Notes under the pieces: generated by a model
Told to the model about the DNA's origin: nothing
What the model saw: the letters and a program-made list of their open reading frames with translations, nothing else
Database searches by the model: none
Made by a program: the position numbers and the translations under genes
Shown: positions 9,137-18,908 of the stretch, piece after piece
Numbering within the stretch: the first letter of the stretch is position 1
Layout: every line of letters starts with the position of its first letter
Origin: Spirochaetales bacterium
GTDB lineage: Bacteria > Spirochaetota > Spirochaetia > SZUA-6 > JAFGRV01
Assembly (NCBI GenBank): GCA_016937215.1
Contig: JAFGWI010000122.1
Coordinates: 1-41,892, forward strand
Length of the DNA stretch: 41,892 nt
Direction: 5' to 3'

Positions 9137-9814
9137 TTAATTATCTTCCTCAAATAGAAAATTTTTATAAACATAAGCTGTTGCCGGTGATTCTTCGTTA
9201 AACAATTGATCAGGTAAATTTTGGTTCAAACGAATATTTTCAAAATCAAATTGAACCAAAACATTCTGTACGGTTATGCCCTTTATTCGCCGAATCAAAT
9301 GGTTGGAATCAAAAGAAATTTCCAATTCCTTATAACCTTCCGCGGAATGCCGCCAAATGAAGCGCAATTTAACGACCAATTCATCCTCATGATTTTCATC
9401 CAAAGGAATCTTATCAGGCCCCACCGCATAAGAAACAGTGTAATTATTAATCAGATAAATCAACCCCTGCTGCCTGGCCATGGAAGCAATTGCCGCGCTG
9501 CTTTTTCGAGGCAGCCTTTGCTCAAGGGTTACAGCGTGCTGAGGCAGATAAATCAATAAATTCTCACCATCCACTGTTAAAATCTGCCCAGGAGGTTGAG
9601 TAAAATCAATCCTTATCAAATGGGGATTCTTATAATAAATTGTCCCCGACATCTCGGTCTCACCCTGAAGAATGCTTATACCAGCCTCATAATCCTCAAT
9701 TGTTCCGTACTTTGCGCTTGCCTGCTCCAGGAAATCATCTGCTGTTAAAATTTCCTGAGCCATCGCGTATGAGAATGTAAAGATAAAAAGAAAACAGAAT
9801 AATTTTTTTAACAT
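9137..9814 (-). CDS. LolA-like outer-membrane lipoprotein carrier
   Basis: Residues counted from the ATG at 9814 (MLKKLFCFLFIF), chosen because it puts a signal peptide of about 20 residues at the N-terminus, cleaved near SYAMA/QE; a longer frame adds 14 residues. The mature part reads as a LolA fold: an N-terminal helix (DDFLEQASAKYGTIEDYEAG), then strands including GTIYYKNPHLIRIDF and GENLLIYLPQ. LolA ferries lipoproteins across the periplasm to the outer membrane. The ribosome site is weak (AAGGG). No lolB or lolCDE is in the window, and spirochaetes generally lack LolB. Confidence 0.78.
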   Translation of the reverse strand: MLKKLFCFLFIFTFSYAMAQEILTADDFLEQASAKYGTIEDYEAGISILQGETEMSGTIYYKNPHLIRIDFTQPPGQILTVDGENLLIYLPQHAVTLEQRLPRKSSAAIASMARQQGLIYLINNYTVSYAVGPDKIPLDENHEDELVVKLRFIWRHSAEGYKELEISFDSNHLIRRIKGITVQNVLVQFDFENIRLNQNLPDQLFNEESPATAYVYKNFLFEEDN

Positions 9815-10198
9815 AAACCAGCCCTTAATAGACAGCAATTTTACATTTAAATACAAATGTTTAAAATTGCACCTAGGTCACAAACACCCAAAAGCATTTT
9901 TCCATTAGAACGATAAAAAAAACATCATCAGAACTGCCCTAAAAAATGTTTTTCAATCAAACTGTTCAAATAAAAAATAGCCGCTTAATTTGGATTTACT
10001 ATTGCAGAATTGATTTTCTTTGTCAAGTAACAGAATTAATTCTCAAAAACAACCCTTACACCAGTAAAATCCCAGTCACTTATATTCCGCATTCTAAAAT
10101 ATTCAGGATAACCTGGGCTTTACTCATGATTTGCTGACAATAAACAAAACCCCTTTATGAATTAAAGAGACTTCAAAACGATTTTTTCCGTAAAAAAA
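9815..10198. other. Intergenic stretch of about 384 bp, no gene seen
   Basis: AT-rich. It should hold the promoter of the LolA/RodZ pair near its left end and the end of the guaB-cupin-TPR transcript at its right end. A short self-complementary segment near 10180-10200 (GATTTTTT / AAAAAATC) could be a weak terminator for that transcript. A 63-codon plus-strand frame at 9946 looks spurious. Confidence 0.35.
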
Positions 10199-12634
10199 TC
10201 AAGGTGCTTCCTTTTCCAGCTCCCTTTTCAACAAAAATTTTAAATGATCATTACTTAATTTTAAGAATTCGTCGCAATCAGGACAGACAAAACGCTGATC
10301 CTTCAAATAATTTTGCGCGCACCCTATACAATAAACCTTTCCGCAAGAAGGACACTCCCCGGCAGGAGCGCTCGCCGGAGGCTCTCCATGAATCCTGATG
10401 GCACCTTGAGGCGGAACATCCTTCCGCACCCACCAGGCAACATCACAGAGGCTGCAATGATATTGCTGCTCCGTAAAATCGCGAATCCTTTTCTTTATAT
10501 ACAAAGCTTCTTCATGGTCGGGTTTTACAGCCAAAACCTCATCTAGATAAGATCTGGCTTCATCATACTTTCCACGGTCGATATAATAGGAAGCCAGATT
10601 GATCTTTGTTTCCGGATTTTCCGGTTCAAAAGATAAAGCTTCCTTGAAAGCCACCTCAGCGCGAACCCATTCCCGCTTAATCAATGCCAGATAACCAAAT
10701 AAATTGCAAACACTGGCACTGGGTCTAAGATCATATATTTCGGTCAACAATTCTTCGGCCCGCATAATCATATCCAGCTTCAAACAGGTACGGGCGCAAT
10801 TTTCCTTGATATCAAGATTATTACCATCAATTCGAAGGGCTTTATCATACTCCAGTATCGCGGAATCATAGGACTTCCAGAGAGTCAATAAATTCCCCCG
10901 CTGGTTAATCACCAAGGGGTTCTGGGCCAAATCATCATGATTCAAAACCTGAAGAGCCTCTTCTTTTTTGTCCTGCAATCCCAAAGCCTGTGAATAATTC
11001 ACCAAAACATCAACATTCCCCGGATCCGAAGCCAAGGCCTTTGAAAAACAATCCTCTGCCTTTGAAAAATCCGCGTTATCCATGGCCATTTTGCCCTCAA
11101 GATTTAAAACCCACACATCCTGAGGCGCCAAATCCTTGGCTTTTAACAATTCCATTTGGCCGCTTTTATTAAAAAGATAAAGATTTTCAGCCGCTTTGAG
11201 CCAATATAGATAATAATCAGGTTCAATACCAACTGCTTTTTGAAACAATTCAGCTGCCTTTTCTCGATTACCCTCAGACACCTTAATCAAGGCTGAAAGA
11301 AAGTAAACAGCCCCTTCCTCATAACCCGATTGAATCAATTTTTCAAAAACCTCATTTGCCTTATCCATCCTGTTTTCATGAAACAAGATCTTGGCTTCCA
11401 AGGCCTGAACATCTTTGTTTTCAGGATCAATTTTTTGCACACGGGCGAAAACCGGGTACAAATCATTATAATTTTCCTGGTTAAAAAAAATTTTAGCAGC
11501 CCTTAAATAAGCCTTTAAAGCTTCTTCGGGCTTTGAAATCATTTCAAAGGACCTGGCTACATTAGTATAAAAAAGAGGCACATCCTTCTGAATCTCAATC
11601 GCTTTTTTATAGGCGATGATCGATTTTTTCCAATTACCCAAAGCATATTCACAATTACCCAGAAGATTCCAGGCTGTTGAATTTTCAGCTGTATGTTCCT
11701 GGATTTTCAAAAGATAATCCCGGGCTTCGAGGGTCGCGTTCTGTAAATAAAGAAGATTTACTTTCTCCATCATGGCCTGTTTGTTTTGGGGTTCCAGTTC
11801 CAGGCATTTTTCAACATTTTTCAATGCCAAATCATAAATACCCAAATTAACAAGCAGCTCTGCCATGAAAAAATAATCTTCCACCTCAGGTTTTTTATTC
11901 CGTAAAGCACGACGCATCTGAATCACGGCATTATTAAGCTGCCCCGAATCAGCAAAGCTGTGGGCCAGAACCACCCGGTTTTCGGGATTCTGCGGAATCA
12001 CCTGGTTCCAACGCTCGAAATGCTTTTCAACCTCAATAAAACGCGATTCAAGAAAAAAACTTTCCAGATAAAAAACAGCAGAATCTTTTTCATCAAAATT
12101 CTGAGCCGCGAAACCAATTTGACCTGATGTTAAAACATCATCCTCAATTTCCGCCACCCATTCATCATTGATGTAAAAAGAAAAATGTGTGTCGCGGCAA
12201 ATAACGCGAAGGGAATTCTTTTCAGGAGTAATTTGAATTGATTCTGTCCAACCAATACGGGGCATGGGATTCCCGTTAAAAACAACATCAAAACGAAAAA
12301 AACCCTTGTTGGAAATTAAAAAATAATAGAAATTTTCATCATTTGAATATTTAAAAACAAAACCCATGGCCGAATAGCCATTCTCGGGACAAAAGGCTAT
12401 ATCTGCTTCAAACATGAGCTGATCGTATCGGTACAGACTGTCCAGAGACCAGGCAAAAAGGCTTTTCTTGTTAATTTTCAGAACAAAACGACCCTTATCA
12501 TATTCAGCAGAATAACGCGAGCCTTGTTCAGCAAGAAAGCGTTTCTGATCAAAAAAACCAAACTGGGTTTTCCATTTTTCCGAGACTAGATCAAATTCAT
12601 TTGGCTTTGGTTTTTTTCGAAATAATGAAAACAT
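10199..12634 (-). CDS. Large TPR protein with N-terminal concanavalin-like domain and C-terminal zinc-finger
   Basis: An 811-residue protein of three parts. Residues about 15-200 form a beta-rich region like concanavalin-type sandwiches (RYSAEYDKGRFVLKI, NSLRVICRD, HFSFYINDEWVAEIEDD). About 205-725 is a chain of some 14 tetratricopeptide repeats (for example NSTAWNLLGNCEYALGNWKK), a protein-binding scaffold. About 727-787 holds four CxxC pairs (CSLC, CPSC, CIGC, CPDC), a treble-clef or RING-like zinc site. No signal peptide or membrane helix is seen, so it is probably cytoplasmic, which is odd for the N-terminal fold. It starts two bases after the cupin gene. The combination is unfamiliar to me. 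Confidence 0.75.
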   Translation of the reverse strand: MFSLFRKKPKPNEFDLVSEKWKTQFGFFDQKRFLAEQGSRYSAEYDKGRFVLKINKKSLFAWSLDSLYRYDQLMFEADIAFCPENGYSAMGFVFKYSNDENFYYFLISNKGFFRFDVVFNGNPMPRIGWTESIQITPEKNSLRVICRDTHFSFYINDEWVAEIEDDVLTSGQIGFAAQNFDEKDSAVFYLESFFLESRFIEVEKHFERWNQVIPQNPENRVVLAHSFADSGQLNNAVIQMRRALRNKKPEVEDYFFMAELLVNLGIYDLALKNVEKCLELEPQNKQAMMEKVNLLYLQNATLEARDYLLKIQEHTAENSTAWNLLGNCEYALGNWKKSIIAYKKAIEIQKDVPLFYTNVARSFEMISKPEEALKAYLRAAKIFFNQENYNDLYPVFARVQKIDPENKDVQALEAKILFHENRMDKANEVFEKLIQSGYEEGAVYFLSALIKVSEGNREKAAELFQKAVGIEPDYYLYWLKAAENLYLFNKSGQMELLKAKDLAPQDVWVLNLEGKMAMDNADFSKAEDCFSKALASDPGNVDVLVNYSQALGLQDKKEEALQVLNHDDLAQNPLVINQRGNLLTLWKSYDSAILEYDKALRIDGNNLDIKENCARTCLKLDMIMRAEELLTEIYDLRPSASVCNLFGYLALIKREWVRAEVAFKEALSFEPENPETKINLASYYIDRGKYDEARSYLDEVLAVKPDHEEALYIKKRIRDFTEQQYHCSLCDVAWWVRKDVPPQGAIRIHGEPPASAPAGECPSCGKVYCIGCAQNYLKDQRFVCPDCDEFLKLSNDHLKFLLKRELEKEAP

Positions 12635-12636
12635 AA

Positions 12637-12987
12637 TTAGTTATATAAAAGGATGACAGCCAAAATTTCAAGCGGTTTTTCACCGGAATTTTTAATGGAA
12701 TGACCTTTTCCGCTGGAAGTCAGCAAAGCATCCCCAGAGGACAATCGCCTTATTTCTCCATTATCATCAACCTCGGCTTCGCCGCTGATAATATAATAGA
12801 TTTCCTCTTCATTTTCATGAACATGGTAACCCACCGAGCTGCCAGGTTCCAGGGTCATGGACGCGAACAATCGCGCCTTGCCATGCAATTCATCCTGCTT
12901 AAAAACATGGGTAATCTTAATCTGACCATTACCTCCGCGCATTTTATCACGAATATCAATTTCCATTTGCTCAAGCGTTTTAACCAT
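12637..12987 (-). CDS. Small single-domain cupin protein
   Basis: A 116-residue cupin. The start is the ATG at 12987, seven bases after GGAG; an upstream TTG is too close to it. Cupin motif 1 is visible as GYHVHENEEEIYYIISGEAE, with the histidines and glutamate that bind a metal, and motif 2 as the later segment around GKGHSIKNSG. Single-domain cupins range from sugar isomerases to ligand sensors, so the substrate cannot be stated. It lies 15 bp downstream of guaB and 2 bp upstream of the TPR gene, giving a guaB-cupin-TPR transcript. Confidence 0.8.
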   Translation of the reverse strand: MVKTLEQMEIDIRDKMRGGNGQIKITHVFKQDELHGKARLFASMTLEPGSSVGYHVHENEEEIYYIISGEAEVDDNGEIRRLSSGDALLTSSGKGHSIKNSGEKPLEILAVILLYN

Positions 12988-13002
12988 CAAACCACTCCTT
13001 TA

Positions 13003-14514
13003 TCAACGATTATTGTAATTGGAAACATCAGAATCCTTAACCACAACATCATGGGCGCTACCCTCACGAATACTGGTTGAAGAAACAGCCGTGATTCTGG
13101 CCTTTTGCTGTAACTCCTTGATGGTAAGCGACCCCAGATTACACATGGTGGATTTGATCTTGGTCAAAGTCAATTCCAGGTTATCCTTGAGCTTTCCGGC
13201 ATAGGGAACAAAGGCATCAACACCTTCTTCAAAACTCAATTTATCTTCAGTATAACCATAGCGCTGCCAGTTTCTGGCACGGGCAGAGCCTTCACCCCAG
13301 AATTCCTTCATGTAATTGCCGCCGACCAAAACTTTTTTCGAAGGGCTTTCATCAAAACGGGCAAAATAGCGGCCCATCATTACAAAATCCGCGCCCATGG
13401 CCAATGCCAGAACAAGATGATAATCATGAACAATACCACCGTCGGAACAAAGCGGAACATAATAGCCGGTTTTCTTGAAATAATCATCCCGGGCTTTGGC
13501 CACATCAACTACAGCCGATGCCTGTCCGCGGCCAATACCCTTCTGCTCCCGGGTAATACAAATCGCGCCGCCGCCGATTCCGACCTTTATGAAATCAGCT
13601 CCAGCTTCGGCCAGATAATAAAAGCCCTCCTGGTCTACCACATTACCGGCGCCGACCTTTACCTTGTCGCCATATTCTGAACGTATCCATTTAATCGTAT
13701 CATGCTGCCATTCAGAATAACCATCAGAAGAATCAATGCATAAAATATCCGCGCCGGCTTTGATCAGCTCGGGCACCCTTTCCGCGTGATCGCGGCTGTT
13801 AATTCCCGCGCCGACAATAATCCGTTTTTCCCGATCTACAAGCTCCAGGGGATTTGCCTGATGAGCATCGTAATCCTTTCGAAAAACCAGATGAAGCAGA
13901 TTATCATTTTGATCCAGAACCGGAAGGCAATTCAATTTATGTTCCCAAATCATATCATTGGCTTCCATTAATGAAATACCATCACGAGCATAAATAATCG
14001 AATCAAAAGGCGTCATGACCTCTGAAATTCTGGTGTCAAGAGTATGCCTGTCCAGTCTGAAATCCCGGCTGGTCAACATACCCAGAAATTTTCCATGGGG
14101 TGAACCATCTTCAGTAATGGCAATAGTGGTATGATCCGTGATTTTATGCAAATCCAGAACCTCACGCAAGGTATGGCTTGGTTTTAAATTGGAATCACTC
14201 TCAACAAAACCTGCCTTAAAATGCTTTACCTTCCTGACCATTTCGGCCTGACTGGCAATGCTCTGAGACCCAAAAATAAACGACAAGCCCCCGCTGCGAG
14301 CCAAGGCAATGGCCATGTTATGATCAGACACAGCCTGCATAATTGCTGAAACAAAGGGTATATTCAAATTCAACTCCGGGTCTTCTCCCTTTTTAAATTT
14401 CACCAAAGGAGTTTTCAAAGAAACATTTTCCGGCATATGCTCTTTTTTAGTTAAATTTGGTATAAGAATATACTCACTGAACGTCCTGGATGGTTCAGGA
14501 TAAATCACTGCCAT
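13003..14514 (-). CDS. guaB: IMP dehydrogenase
   Basis: A 503-residue enzyme that oxidises IMP to XMP with NAD+, the committed step to guanine nucleotides. The catalytic loop is [20 protein letters not shown] with nucleophile Cys319. A pair of CBS domains (about 105-225) interrupts the barrel ([31 protein letters not shown]). The substrate region has [18 protein letters not shown] and [11 protein letters not shown], and the mobile flap is around ARNWQRYG. Length matches bacterial IMPDH. The ATG is preceded by GGAGG. It is the first gene of a transcript with the cupin and TPR genes. Confidence 0.95.
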   Translation of the reverse strand: MAVIYPEPSRTFSEYILIPNLTKKEHMPENVSLKTPLVKFKKGEDPELNLNIPFVSAIMQAVSDHNMAIALARSGGLSFIFGSQSIASQAEMVRKVKHFKAGFVESDSNLKPSHTLREVLDLHKITDHTTIAITEDGSPHGKFLGMLTSRDFRLDRHTLDTRISEVMTPFDSIIYARDGISLMEANDMIWEHKLNCLPVLDQNDNLLHLVFRKDYDAHQANPLELVDREKRIIVGAGINSRDHAERVPELIKAGADILCIDSSDGYSEWQHDTIKWIRSEYGDKVKVGAGNVVDQEGFYYLAEAGADFIKVGIGGGAICITREQKGIGRGQASAVVDVAKARDDYFKKTGYYVPLCSDGGIVHDYHLVLALAMGADFVMMGRYFARFDESPSKKVLVGGNYMKEFWGEGSARARNWQRYGYTEDKLSFEEGVDAFVPYAGKLKDNLELTLTKIKSTMCNLGSLTIKELQQKARITAVSSTSIREGSAHDVVVKDSDVSNYNNR

Positions 14515-14541
14515 GGGAATTGTCCTCCAATATTTATTTAG

Positions 14542-15642
14542 TTAAAACTGAAATGAAAAACCATAAGAAATGTCTATTTTATTCTCGTTAATAAAATAAT
14601 CTAAAGATAAAATAAGATCAAGCCATGGAAGGGTAAGAAAAAAGCCCAGACCCGCGGAATTATAAATTTCGTTAAAATTAATGGAATAATCCATGGCATC
14701 AATAAAGGCCGAATCAAAATAAACAACACAGCCTGGTTGTAAAGCAACCGAGAAATACTCAAAGCAAGGCAGATTTATTCTGACATCAAAATTATTCACC
14801 AGCTTCAAATAAGAATCAAAGCGGCGGGAAGCAATTCCCCGGACAACCCCGCCCAAAGCGCTCTCAAACGAAAGCTCGCGCCCGCCCACGCTTTGCCGAG
14901 TCAAAATAGGAATAGCAGCGCCAAAAAGCGCGTCAAAAATAACCCTGTTGCCAAAATAAATATTAAATCGATTTAAAGCAGAATTTCCAGCATTTTCCAG
15001 ATCCAGCACCGTCAAAAAACCGCGGACATCAACAGACAAGCGCTGAAAATCATTCCGGCCTATCACCTCATTTACCAGAAACAAAGGCGCCCACTCGCCG
15101 GTCACATCCACCGAAAAACCCTGAACCGCCTCATGGGGATTCCTGTAAACCGAATCATAAAAAACACCCAAAGCCAGTGAATTAACAATATTCCCCCGGG
15201 CATCGGAGCGGCCAGACTGATAAATCAAGGAGCCAGGACCATAATCAGGCAGATTGTAATCAAAACCCCCGCGCAAAAGCACATGAGCCTCCAGAAGATT
15301 GTCCTTTTTCCTGGAATCGTAAAAAAAACCCTGTCGAAAACCCAAGCCCCAGTCAAAATTGATATTTTGATATAAAGCCGAATTCCCCTCAGCACTGGAC
15401 ACAGGCGGAACATACAAGCTGTTGTCAGGATAAAGATAATAACCAAACTCCTCATAACCCCCGCCCAATTCTATCTCAAAACTCGTCAAGCCCTGGGGAA
15501 TCAGAAAAAAATCAGCATACTCTATACGCAGGGCCGCACCCCAAAACCTGAGATCAGGCACAAACTTGATCCACGGCCCCTCTTCGCCAAAAACCGGGTT
15601 CAGCGCAATAACCAGTAAAAAAGCGATCCAAAGGGTTTTCAA
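14542..15642 (-). CDS. Outer-membrane beta-barrel protein (surface-antigen type)
   Basis: A 366-residue exported protein beginning at a TTG eight bases after AGGAGG. It has a signal peptide cleaved near NPVFG/EE. The rest alternates polar and hydrophobic residues in many predicted strands (for example NSALNRFNIYFGNRVIFDALFG), and the last residue is Phe (SYGFSFQF), the signature read by the BAM complex. Strand patterns resemble barrel domains of surface antigens, but no POTRA repeats are present. Ligand or channel role unknown. It lies 27 bp upstream of guaB and may share its transcript. Confidence 0.7.
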   Translation of the reverse strand: MKTLWIAFLLVIALNPVFGEEGPWIKFVPDLRFWGAALRIEYADFFLIPQGLTSFEIELGGGYEEFGYYLYPDNSLYVPPVSSAEGNSALYQNINFDWGLGFRQGFFYDSRKKDNLLEAHVLLRGGFDYNLPDYGPGSLIYQSGRSDARGNIVNSLALGVFYDSVYRNPHEAVQGFSVDVTGEWAPLFLVNEVIGRNDFQRLSVDVRGFLTVLDLENAGNSALNRFNIYFGNRVIFDALFGAAIPILTRQSVGGRELSFESALGGVVRGIASRRFDSYLKLVNNFDVRINLPCFEYFSVALQPGCVVYFDSAFIDAMDYSINFNEIYNSAGLGFFLTLPWLDLILSLDYFINENKIDISYGFSFQF

Positions 15643-15792
15643 ATTAAGGCCTCCTGAAAATCATCGGAATGCTAGAGTGTTATACATAGCACCATAAAAA
15701 GCAAGTTCTGGGAATCAGTATTCACAGCTTTGACTAAAAACCTCGAAAACCGCTTTAACATTAAAACCCGCAAATCATTCATTAAACCATTT

Positions 15793-15977
15793 GGGCGTTT
15801 CCCGGGGGACAGAGCTTCAAACACAGCAAAAAGCCCTTTCCAAAGCCTGTCCCCCGGGCCGGGCTTTCCAAGGCTCCGCTTTGCTCCGAAAACCTCCGGC
15901 GCGAAAAATGCGCGCCTTCGGGTTTCAGGGAATTGTTTTTGAAAAAACAATTCCCTGCCTTTCCAATCCCTAACGCG
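15793..15977 (+). repeat. Structured dispersed repeat, copy 2
   Basis: Starts GGGCGTTT and ends CCCTAACGCG. Stem I pairs CCCGGGGGACAG (15801-15812) with CTGTCCCCCGGG (15847-15858). The linker GCCGGGCTTTCC...CGCTTTGCTCCGAA follows, then stem II around GGCGCG/CGCGCC. Stem III pairs CAGGGAATTGTTTTT (15926-15940) with AAAAACAATTCCCTG (15943-15957). Open frames inside it on both strands are artefacts of the palindromes. It fills most of the 388-bp gap between the barrel gene and ahcY. Confidence 0.85.
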
Positions 15978-16010
15978 AAAAAAGCCGCCCCTGAAACAAC
16001 AAAGGCGGCT
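15978..16010 (-). terminator. Rho-independent terminator of the sahR-ahcY operon
   Basis: On the minus strand AGCCGCC (16010-16004) pairs with GGCGGCT (15989-15983) and is followed by a run of T (15983-15978). It lies 21 bp past the ahcY stop. Confidence 0.75.
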
Positions 16011-16030
16011 GAAAATCGCGAAAACAAATT

Positions 16031-17467
16031 TTAATAGCGGTAATGATCCGGCTTAAAAGGCCCTTTAACCGGCACACCGAGATACTGGGCCTGCTTTTCA
16101 GTTAAAGTAGAAAGTTTTACACCCAAGCGAGCCAAATGCAACCGTGCCACTTCTTCATCAAGCTGTTTCGGCAAGGTGTAAACCTTGTTCTCCAGCTTCT
16201 TGGTAGCCAGTTCGATTTGCGCCAATGCCTGATTGGTAAAACTGTTGGACATCACAAAACTGGGGTGGCCTGTGGCGCAACCCAGGTTAACCAAACGGCC
16301 TTCAGCCAGAACAATAATGCTTCTGCCTGATTCAAGAATCCAGCGGTCTACCTGAGGCTTAATTTCATCGCGCTTGCATTTGGGATTAGTTTCAAGGTAA
16401 TGCATATCGATTTCATGATCAAAATGGCCGATATTACATACAATCGCTTCATTCTTCATCTTTTCCATATGCTCACCCTTAATCACATCACAGCAACCGG
16501 TAGCTGTTACAAAAATATCCCCTTCATATAAGGCTTCCTCCATGGTTGTGACCTCATAACCCTCCATGGAAGCCTGAAGCGCGCAAATAGGATCAATTTC
16601 AGTAACCAAAACTCTCGCGCCAAACCCTCGCATGCTCTGGGCGCAGCCCTTGCCAACATCACCATAACCAGCAACAACAACCACCTTGCCGGCCACCATA
16701 ATGTCGGTTGCCCGCTTAATACCATCAGCCAGGGATTCCCGGCAGCCGTAGAGATTGTCAAACTTGGACTTGGTCACTGAATCATTAACATTGATAGCCG
16801 GAAAGAGCAACTCACCCTTTTCCATCATCTGGTACAATCGGTGAACACCCGTGGTGGTTTCTTCGCTGACACCCCGGATTTTGTCCGCCATTTGCGACCA
16901 TTTCTTCGGGTTCTGCTTTAAACTTTCCCGCACGCGATTGATCACAATCTGGTATTCCTTGTTGTCATAGCTTTTTTCCAACATTGAAGGGTCTTTTTCA
17001 GCAGCCACGCCAGTGTGGACCATCATGGTGGCATCTCCTCCGTCATCGACAATCAAATCAGGGCCTGAACCATCGGGCCAGGTCAAAGCCATTTCTGTGC
17101 ACCACCAGTATTCTTCCAGGGTTTCGCCCTTCCAGGCAAAAACCGCTGCTGAACCAGCCTGAGCAATGGCCGCGGCCGCGTGGTCCTGCGTGGAAAAAAT
17201 ATTACAGGACGCCCAGCGCACCTCCGCGCCTAAGGCCGTGAGTGTTTCGATGAGCATGGCTGTCTGAATGGTCATGTGTAAACTCCCCATGATCTTCATG
17301 CCTTTTAATGGTTTCTGGGAACCGTATTTTTTTCGCAGCTCCATTAAACCGGGCATTTCATTCTCGGCCAGGTCAAGTTCCTTCCGGCCCCATTGGGCCT
17401 CGGCCATATTCCTGACCTTGTGTGATAATGATAAATCCAATGGTAAAAATCCCTTTGATTCAGTCAT
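16031..17467 (-). CDS. ahcY: Adenosylhomocysteinase (S-adenosylhomocysteine hydrolase)
   Basis: A 478-residue NAD-dependent enzyme that splits S-adenosylhomocysteine to adenosine and homocysteine, removing the inhibitor made by all SAM-dependent methyltransferases. The NAD site is [12 protein letters not shown] (from 266), the catalytic lysine region is [17 protein letters not shown], and the C-terminus ends KPDHYRY, the conserved tail that reaches into the neighbouring subunit. Length fits the longer bacterial class. The ATG follows GAGGAGG. It begins 16 bp downstream of the ArsR-type regulator, so the two are co-transcribed, and a terminator follows. Confidence 0.97.
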   Translation of the reverse strand: MTESKGFLPLDLSLSHKVRNMAEAQWGRKELDLAENEMPGLMELRKKYGSQKPLKGMKIMGSLHMTIQTAMLIETLTALGAEVRWASCNIFSTQDHAAAAIAQAGSAAVFAWKGETLEEYWWCTEMALTWPDGSGPDLIVDDGGDATMMVHTGVAAEKDPSMLEKSYDNKEYQIVINRVRESLKQNPKKWSQMADKIRGVSEETTTGVHRLYQMMEKGELLFPAINVNDSVTKSKFDNLYGCRESLADGIKRATDIMVAGKVVVVAGYGDVGKGCAQSMRGFGARVLVTEIDPICALQASMEGYEVTTMEEALYEGDIFVTATGCCDVIKGEHMEKMKNEAIVCNIGHFDHEIDMHYLETNPKCKRDEIKPQVDRWILESGRSIIVLAEGRLVNLGCATGHPSFVMSNSFTNQALAQIELATKKLENKVYTLPKQLDEEVARLHLARLGVKLSTLTEKQAQYLGVPVKGPFKPDHYRY

Positions 17468-17483
17468 TAAAATCCTCCTCTTT

Positions 17484-18398
17484 TCAGATTGATTTCACAG
17501 CCACATAAAAAGCTGCGTGAATATCTTTTTTCAAACCCATTTCATGGGATAATTCACATTTCATTCCGGCTTTTTTAATCCAGCTTTTAATCTGCTCCCC
17601 GGAAAATCCCAACCAGGTATCACCATAGCGCTCTTGCATTTCCACCCGCTGATGGGGCAAAAACTCGAAAATAACCAGTTTACCCCGGGGCTTTAAAATC
17701 CGGGAAGCCTCCAGAATCCCGACCTCGGGATGGGGCAAATGATGAAGCACCATTTTCATCACAACCGCTTCCACCTCGCCATCACGCAAGGGAAGATGCT
17801 CCAATTCACCCAGACGAAGCTCAATGGCAGTATTTTCACCGGCCAGCCCGCGAGCCTTTTCCATCATGGAAGGCGACTGGTCTACGCCTATCACTTTTTC
17901 AGAGCTTTTACTCAGTAAAGGAAGAAGGTCGCCATTTCCACACCCAAGGTCTGCCGCGCTGCGCGCTGGTTTGATATAAGACAGTATTTTACAGGACACC
18001 TGCTCTTCATCAAAAAGCTCATTTTTCAGACTACCCCAATCGGAAGCAATAGAATCAAAAAACTGCCGGGTTTTCTGCCGCCGCTCTTGACTGATCCGGA
18101 CCACCCTGGCCCGCTGTTTAACCAGGCCGGCATCTTCCAGAAAAAGATAATCCAGCCGGGACAAAAGCCTGGCATTTTCGCTGTCCCGGGCCAGGGCGTA
18201 ATAAGACCACAAGCCCTCCTTGGTCAAGGTAATGAGCCCCGCGTCCAGCAGAATTTTCAAATGCCGCGAAATCCGGGACTGGCCCATATCCATGAGCTGA
18301 ACCATTTCAGCCACATTAAGCTGCGATTCGCGGAGCAAATTGAGCAATTTAAAACGTGTAGGATCGGCCAGTGCTTTCAGGCCTTCTAAATACTTCAT
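17484..18398 (-). CDS. ArsR-family regulator fused to a SAM-methyltransferase-like domain (SahR-like)
   Basis: A 304-residue protein from the ATG at 18398 ([19 protein letters not shown]); a longer frame would read through the promoter. Residues about 1-90 are an ArsR winged helix ([20 protein letters not shown], then [15 protein letters not shown]). About 125-300 is a class I methyltransferase fold with [19 protein letters not shown] and [16 protein letters not shown]. This fusion next to ahcY matches SahR, described in proteobacteria as a repressor that senses S-adenosylhomocysteine and controls methionine-cycle genes. The lack of ArsR metal-binding cysteines in the winged helix supports that. 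An 18-bp palindrome overlaps its predicted start site, suggesting self-control of the sahR-ahcY operon. Confidence 0.85.
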   Translation of the reverse strand: MKYLEGLKALADPTRFKLLNLLRESQLNVAEMVQLMDMGQSRISRHLKILLDAGLITLTKEGLWSYYALARDSENARLLSRLDYLFLEDAGLVKQRARVVRISQERRQKTRQFFDSIASDWGSLKNELFDEEQVSCKILSYIKPARSAADLGCGNGDLLPLLSKSSEKVIGVDQSPSMMEKARGLAGENTAIELRLGELEHLPLRDGEVEAVVMKMVLHHLPHPEVGILEASRILKPRGKLVIFEFLPHQRVEMQERYGDTWLGFSGEQIKSWIKKAGMKCELSHEMGLKKDIHAAFYVAVKSI

Positions 18399-18399
18399 A

Positions 18400-18417
18400 A
18401 CTATATCAGGATATAGT
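18400..18417. promoter_or_regulatory. Palindromic operator before the SahR-like gene
   Basis: ACTATATC AG GATATAGT is an 8-2-8 perfect inverted repeat two bases from the start codon, covering the predicted +1 region. A bound repressor here would block transcription of its own gene and ahcY. Another ATAT-rich half-site follows at 18418-18424. No good ribosome site exists between operator and ATG, so the leader is very short. Confidence 0.7.
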
Positions 18418-18420
18418 GAT

Positions 18421-18449
18421 ATATTACCCGGTTTTGCTAGGATATTCAA
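18421..18449 (-). promoter_or_regulatory. Promoter of the sahR-ahcY operon
   Basis: On the minus strand TTGAAT (18449-18444), a 17-bp spacer and TAATAT (18426-18421) make a plausible housekeeping promoter. The expected start falls in the palindromic operator. Confidence 0.5.
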
Positions 18450-18608
18450 GAGAGAAAGGGATTTATTCAGGGCAATCGCACCTAAATTTTTATACTTTTT
18501 TGTCTTTGTGAGAAGGAACAACCAAAAAGCTATCCTGTTTTCTCCTCAGCGATGCATTGATAACCGCGACTACTTTTTTTTCCAAAGCAATTTGCTTCTT
18601 AATCACCG

Positions 18609-18643
18609 GGATTCTTCAGTCCTCTGCGCTTTGTTCAGAATGA
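18609..18643 (+). repeat. Short dispersed repeat, second copy
   Basis: Begins GGATTCTTCAGTCCTC and ends GTTCAGAATGA, sharing both ends with 365-399. It lies in the 510-bp gap between the SahR-like gene and the P-loop kinase gene. Confidence 0.4.
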
Positions 18644-18677
18644 CCTAAAACCCGAAATTGTAAAAACAAAAGCAATA

Positions 18678-18869
18678 GTGAGTGATAATAATTTCATAGC
18701 TTTTGATTTTGATGTTCCTGAACTAACTTATTTTGGCATAGACAAAGAAGGGAATACATACTGGTATTTCAAAGAACGGAAAAAATTTCAACCGCGAATT
18801 TCGGTGTTTTCAGTGTCTTTGGTGATTTCACGTATAAACAAATTCGAAGCCCGGCCTGCCAAGCGCTGA
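18678..18869 (+). pseudogene. Possible gene fragment of 63 codons
   Basis: A GTG-started frame whose first 37 codons read like genuine protein (IAFDFDVPELTYFGIDKEGN, then TYWYFKER). From 18783 it runs into non-coding repeat-like sequence (ACCGCGAATTTCGG...), then a hairpin-rich GCCTGCC/GGCAGGC segment. No ribosome site is seen. The best reading is a remnant of a larger gene; chance is also possible. Confidence 0.25.
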
Positions 18870-18908
18870 GCCTTTCCGGCAGGCAATACCAAAAAATCTT
18901 ACAAATGA

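Noticed and set aside
15672-16027. Several overlapping open frames of 60-92 codons on both strands
   Set aside because: They arise from the palindromes of the structured repeat, and frames on both strands encode mirror-like peptides.
18399-18521. Longer N-terminus of the SahR-like regulator (41 extra residues)
   Set aside because: It would translate the predicted promoter and operator; ArsR homology begins at [10 protein letters not shown].
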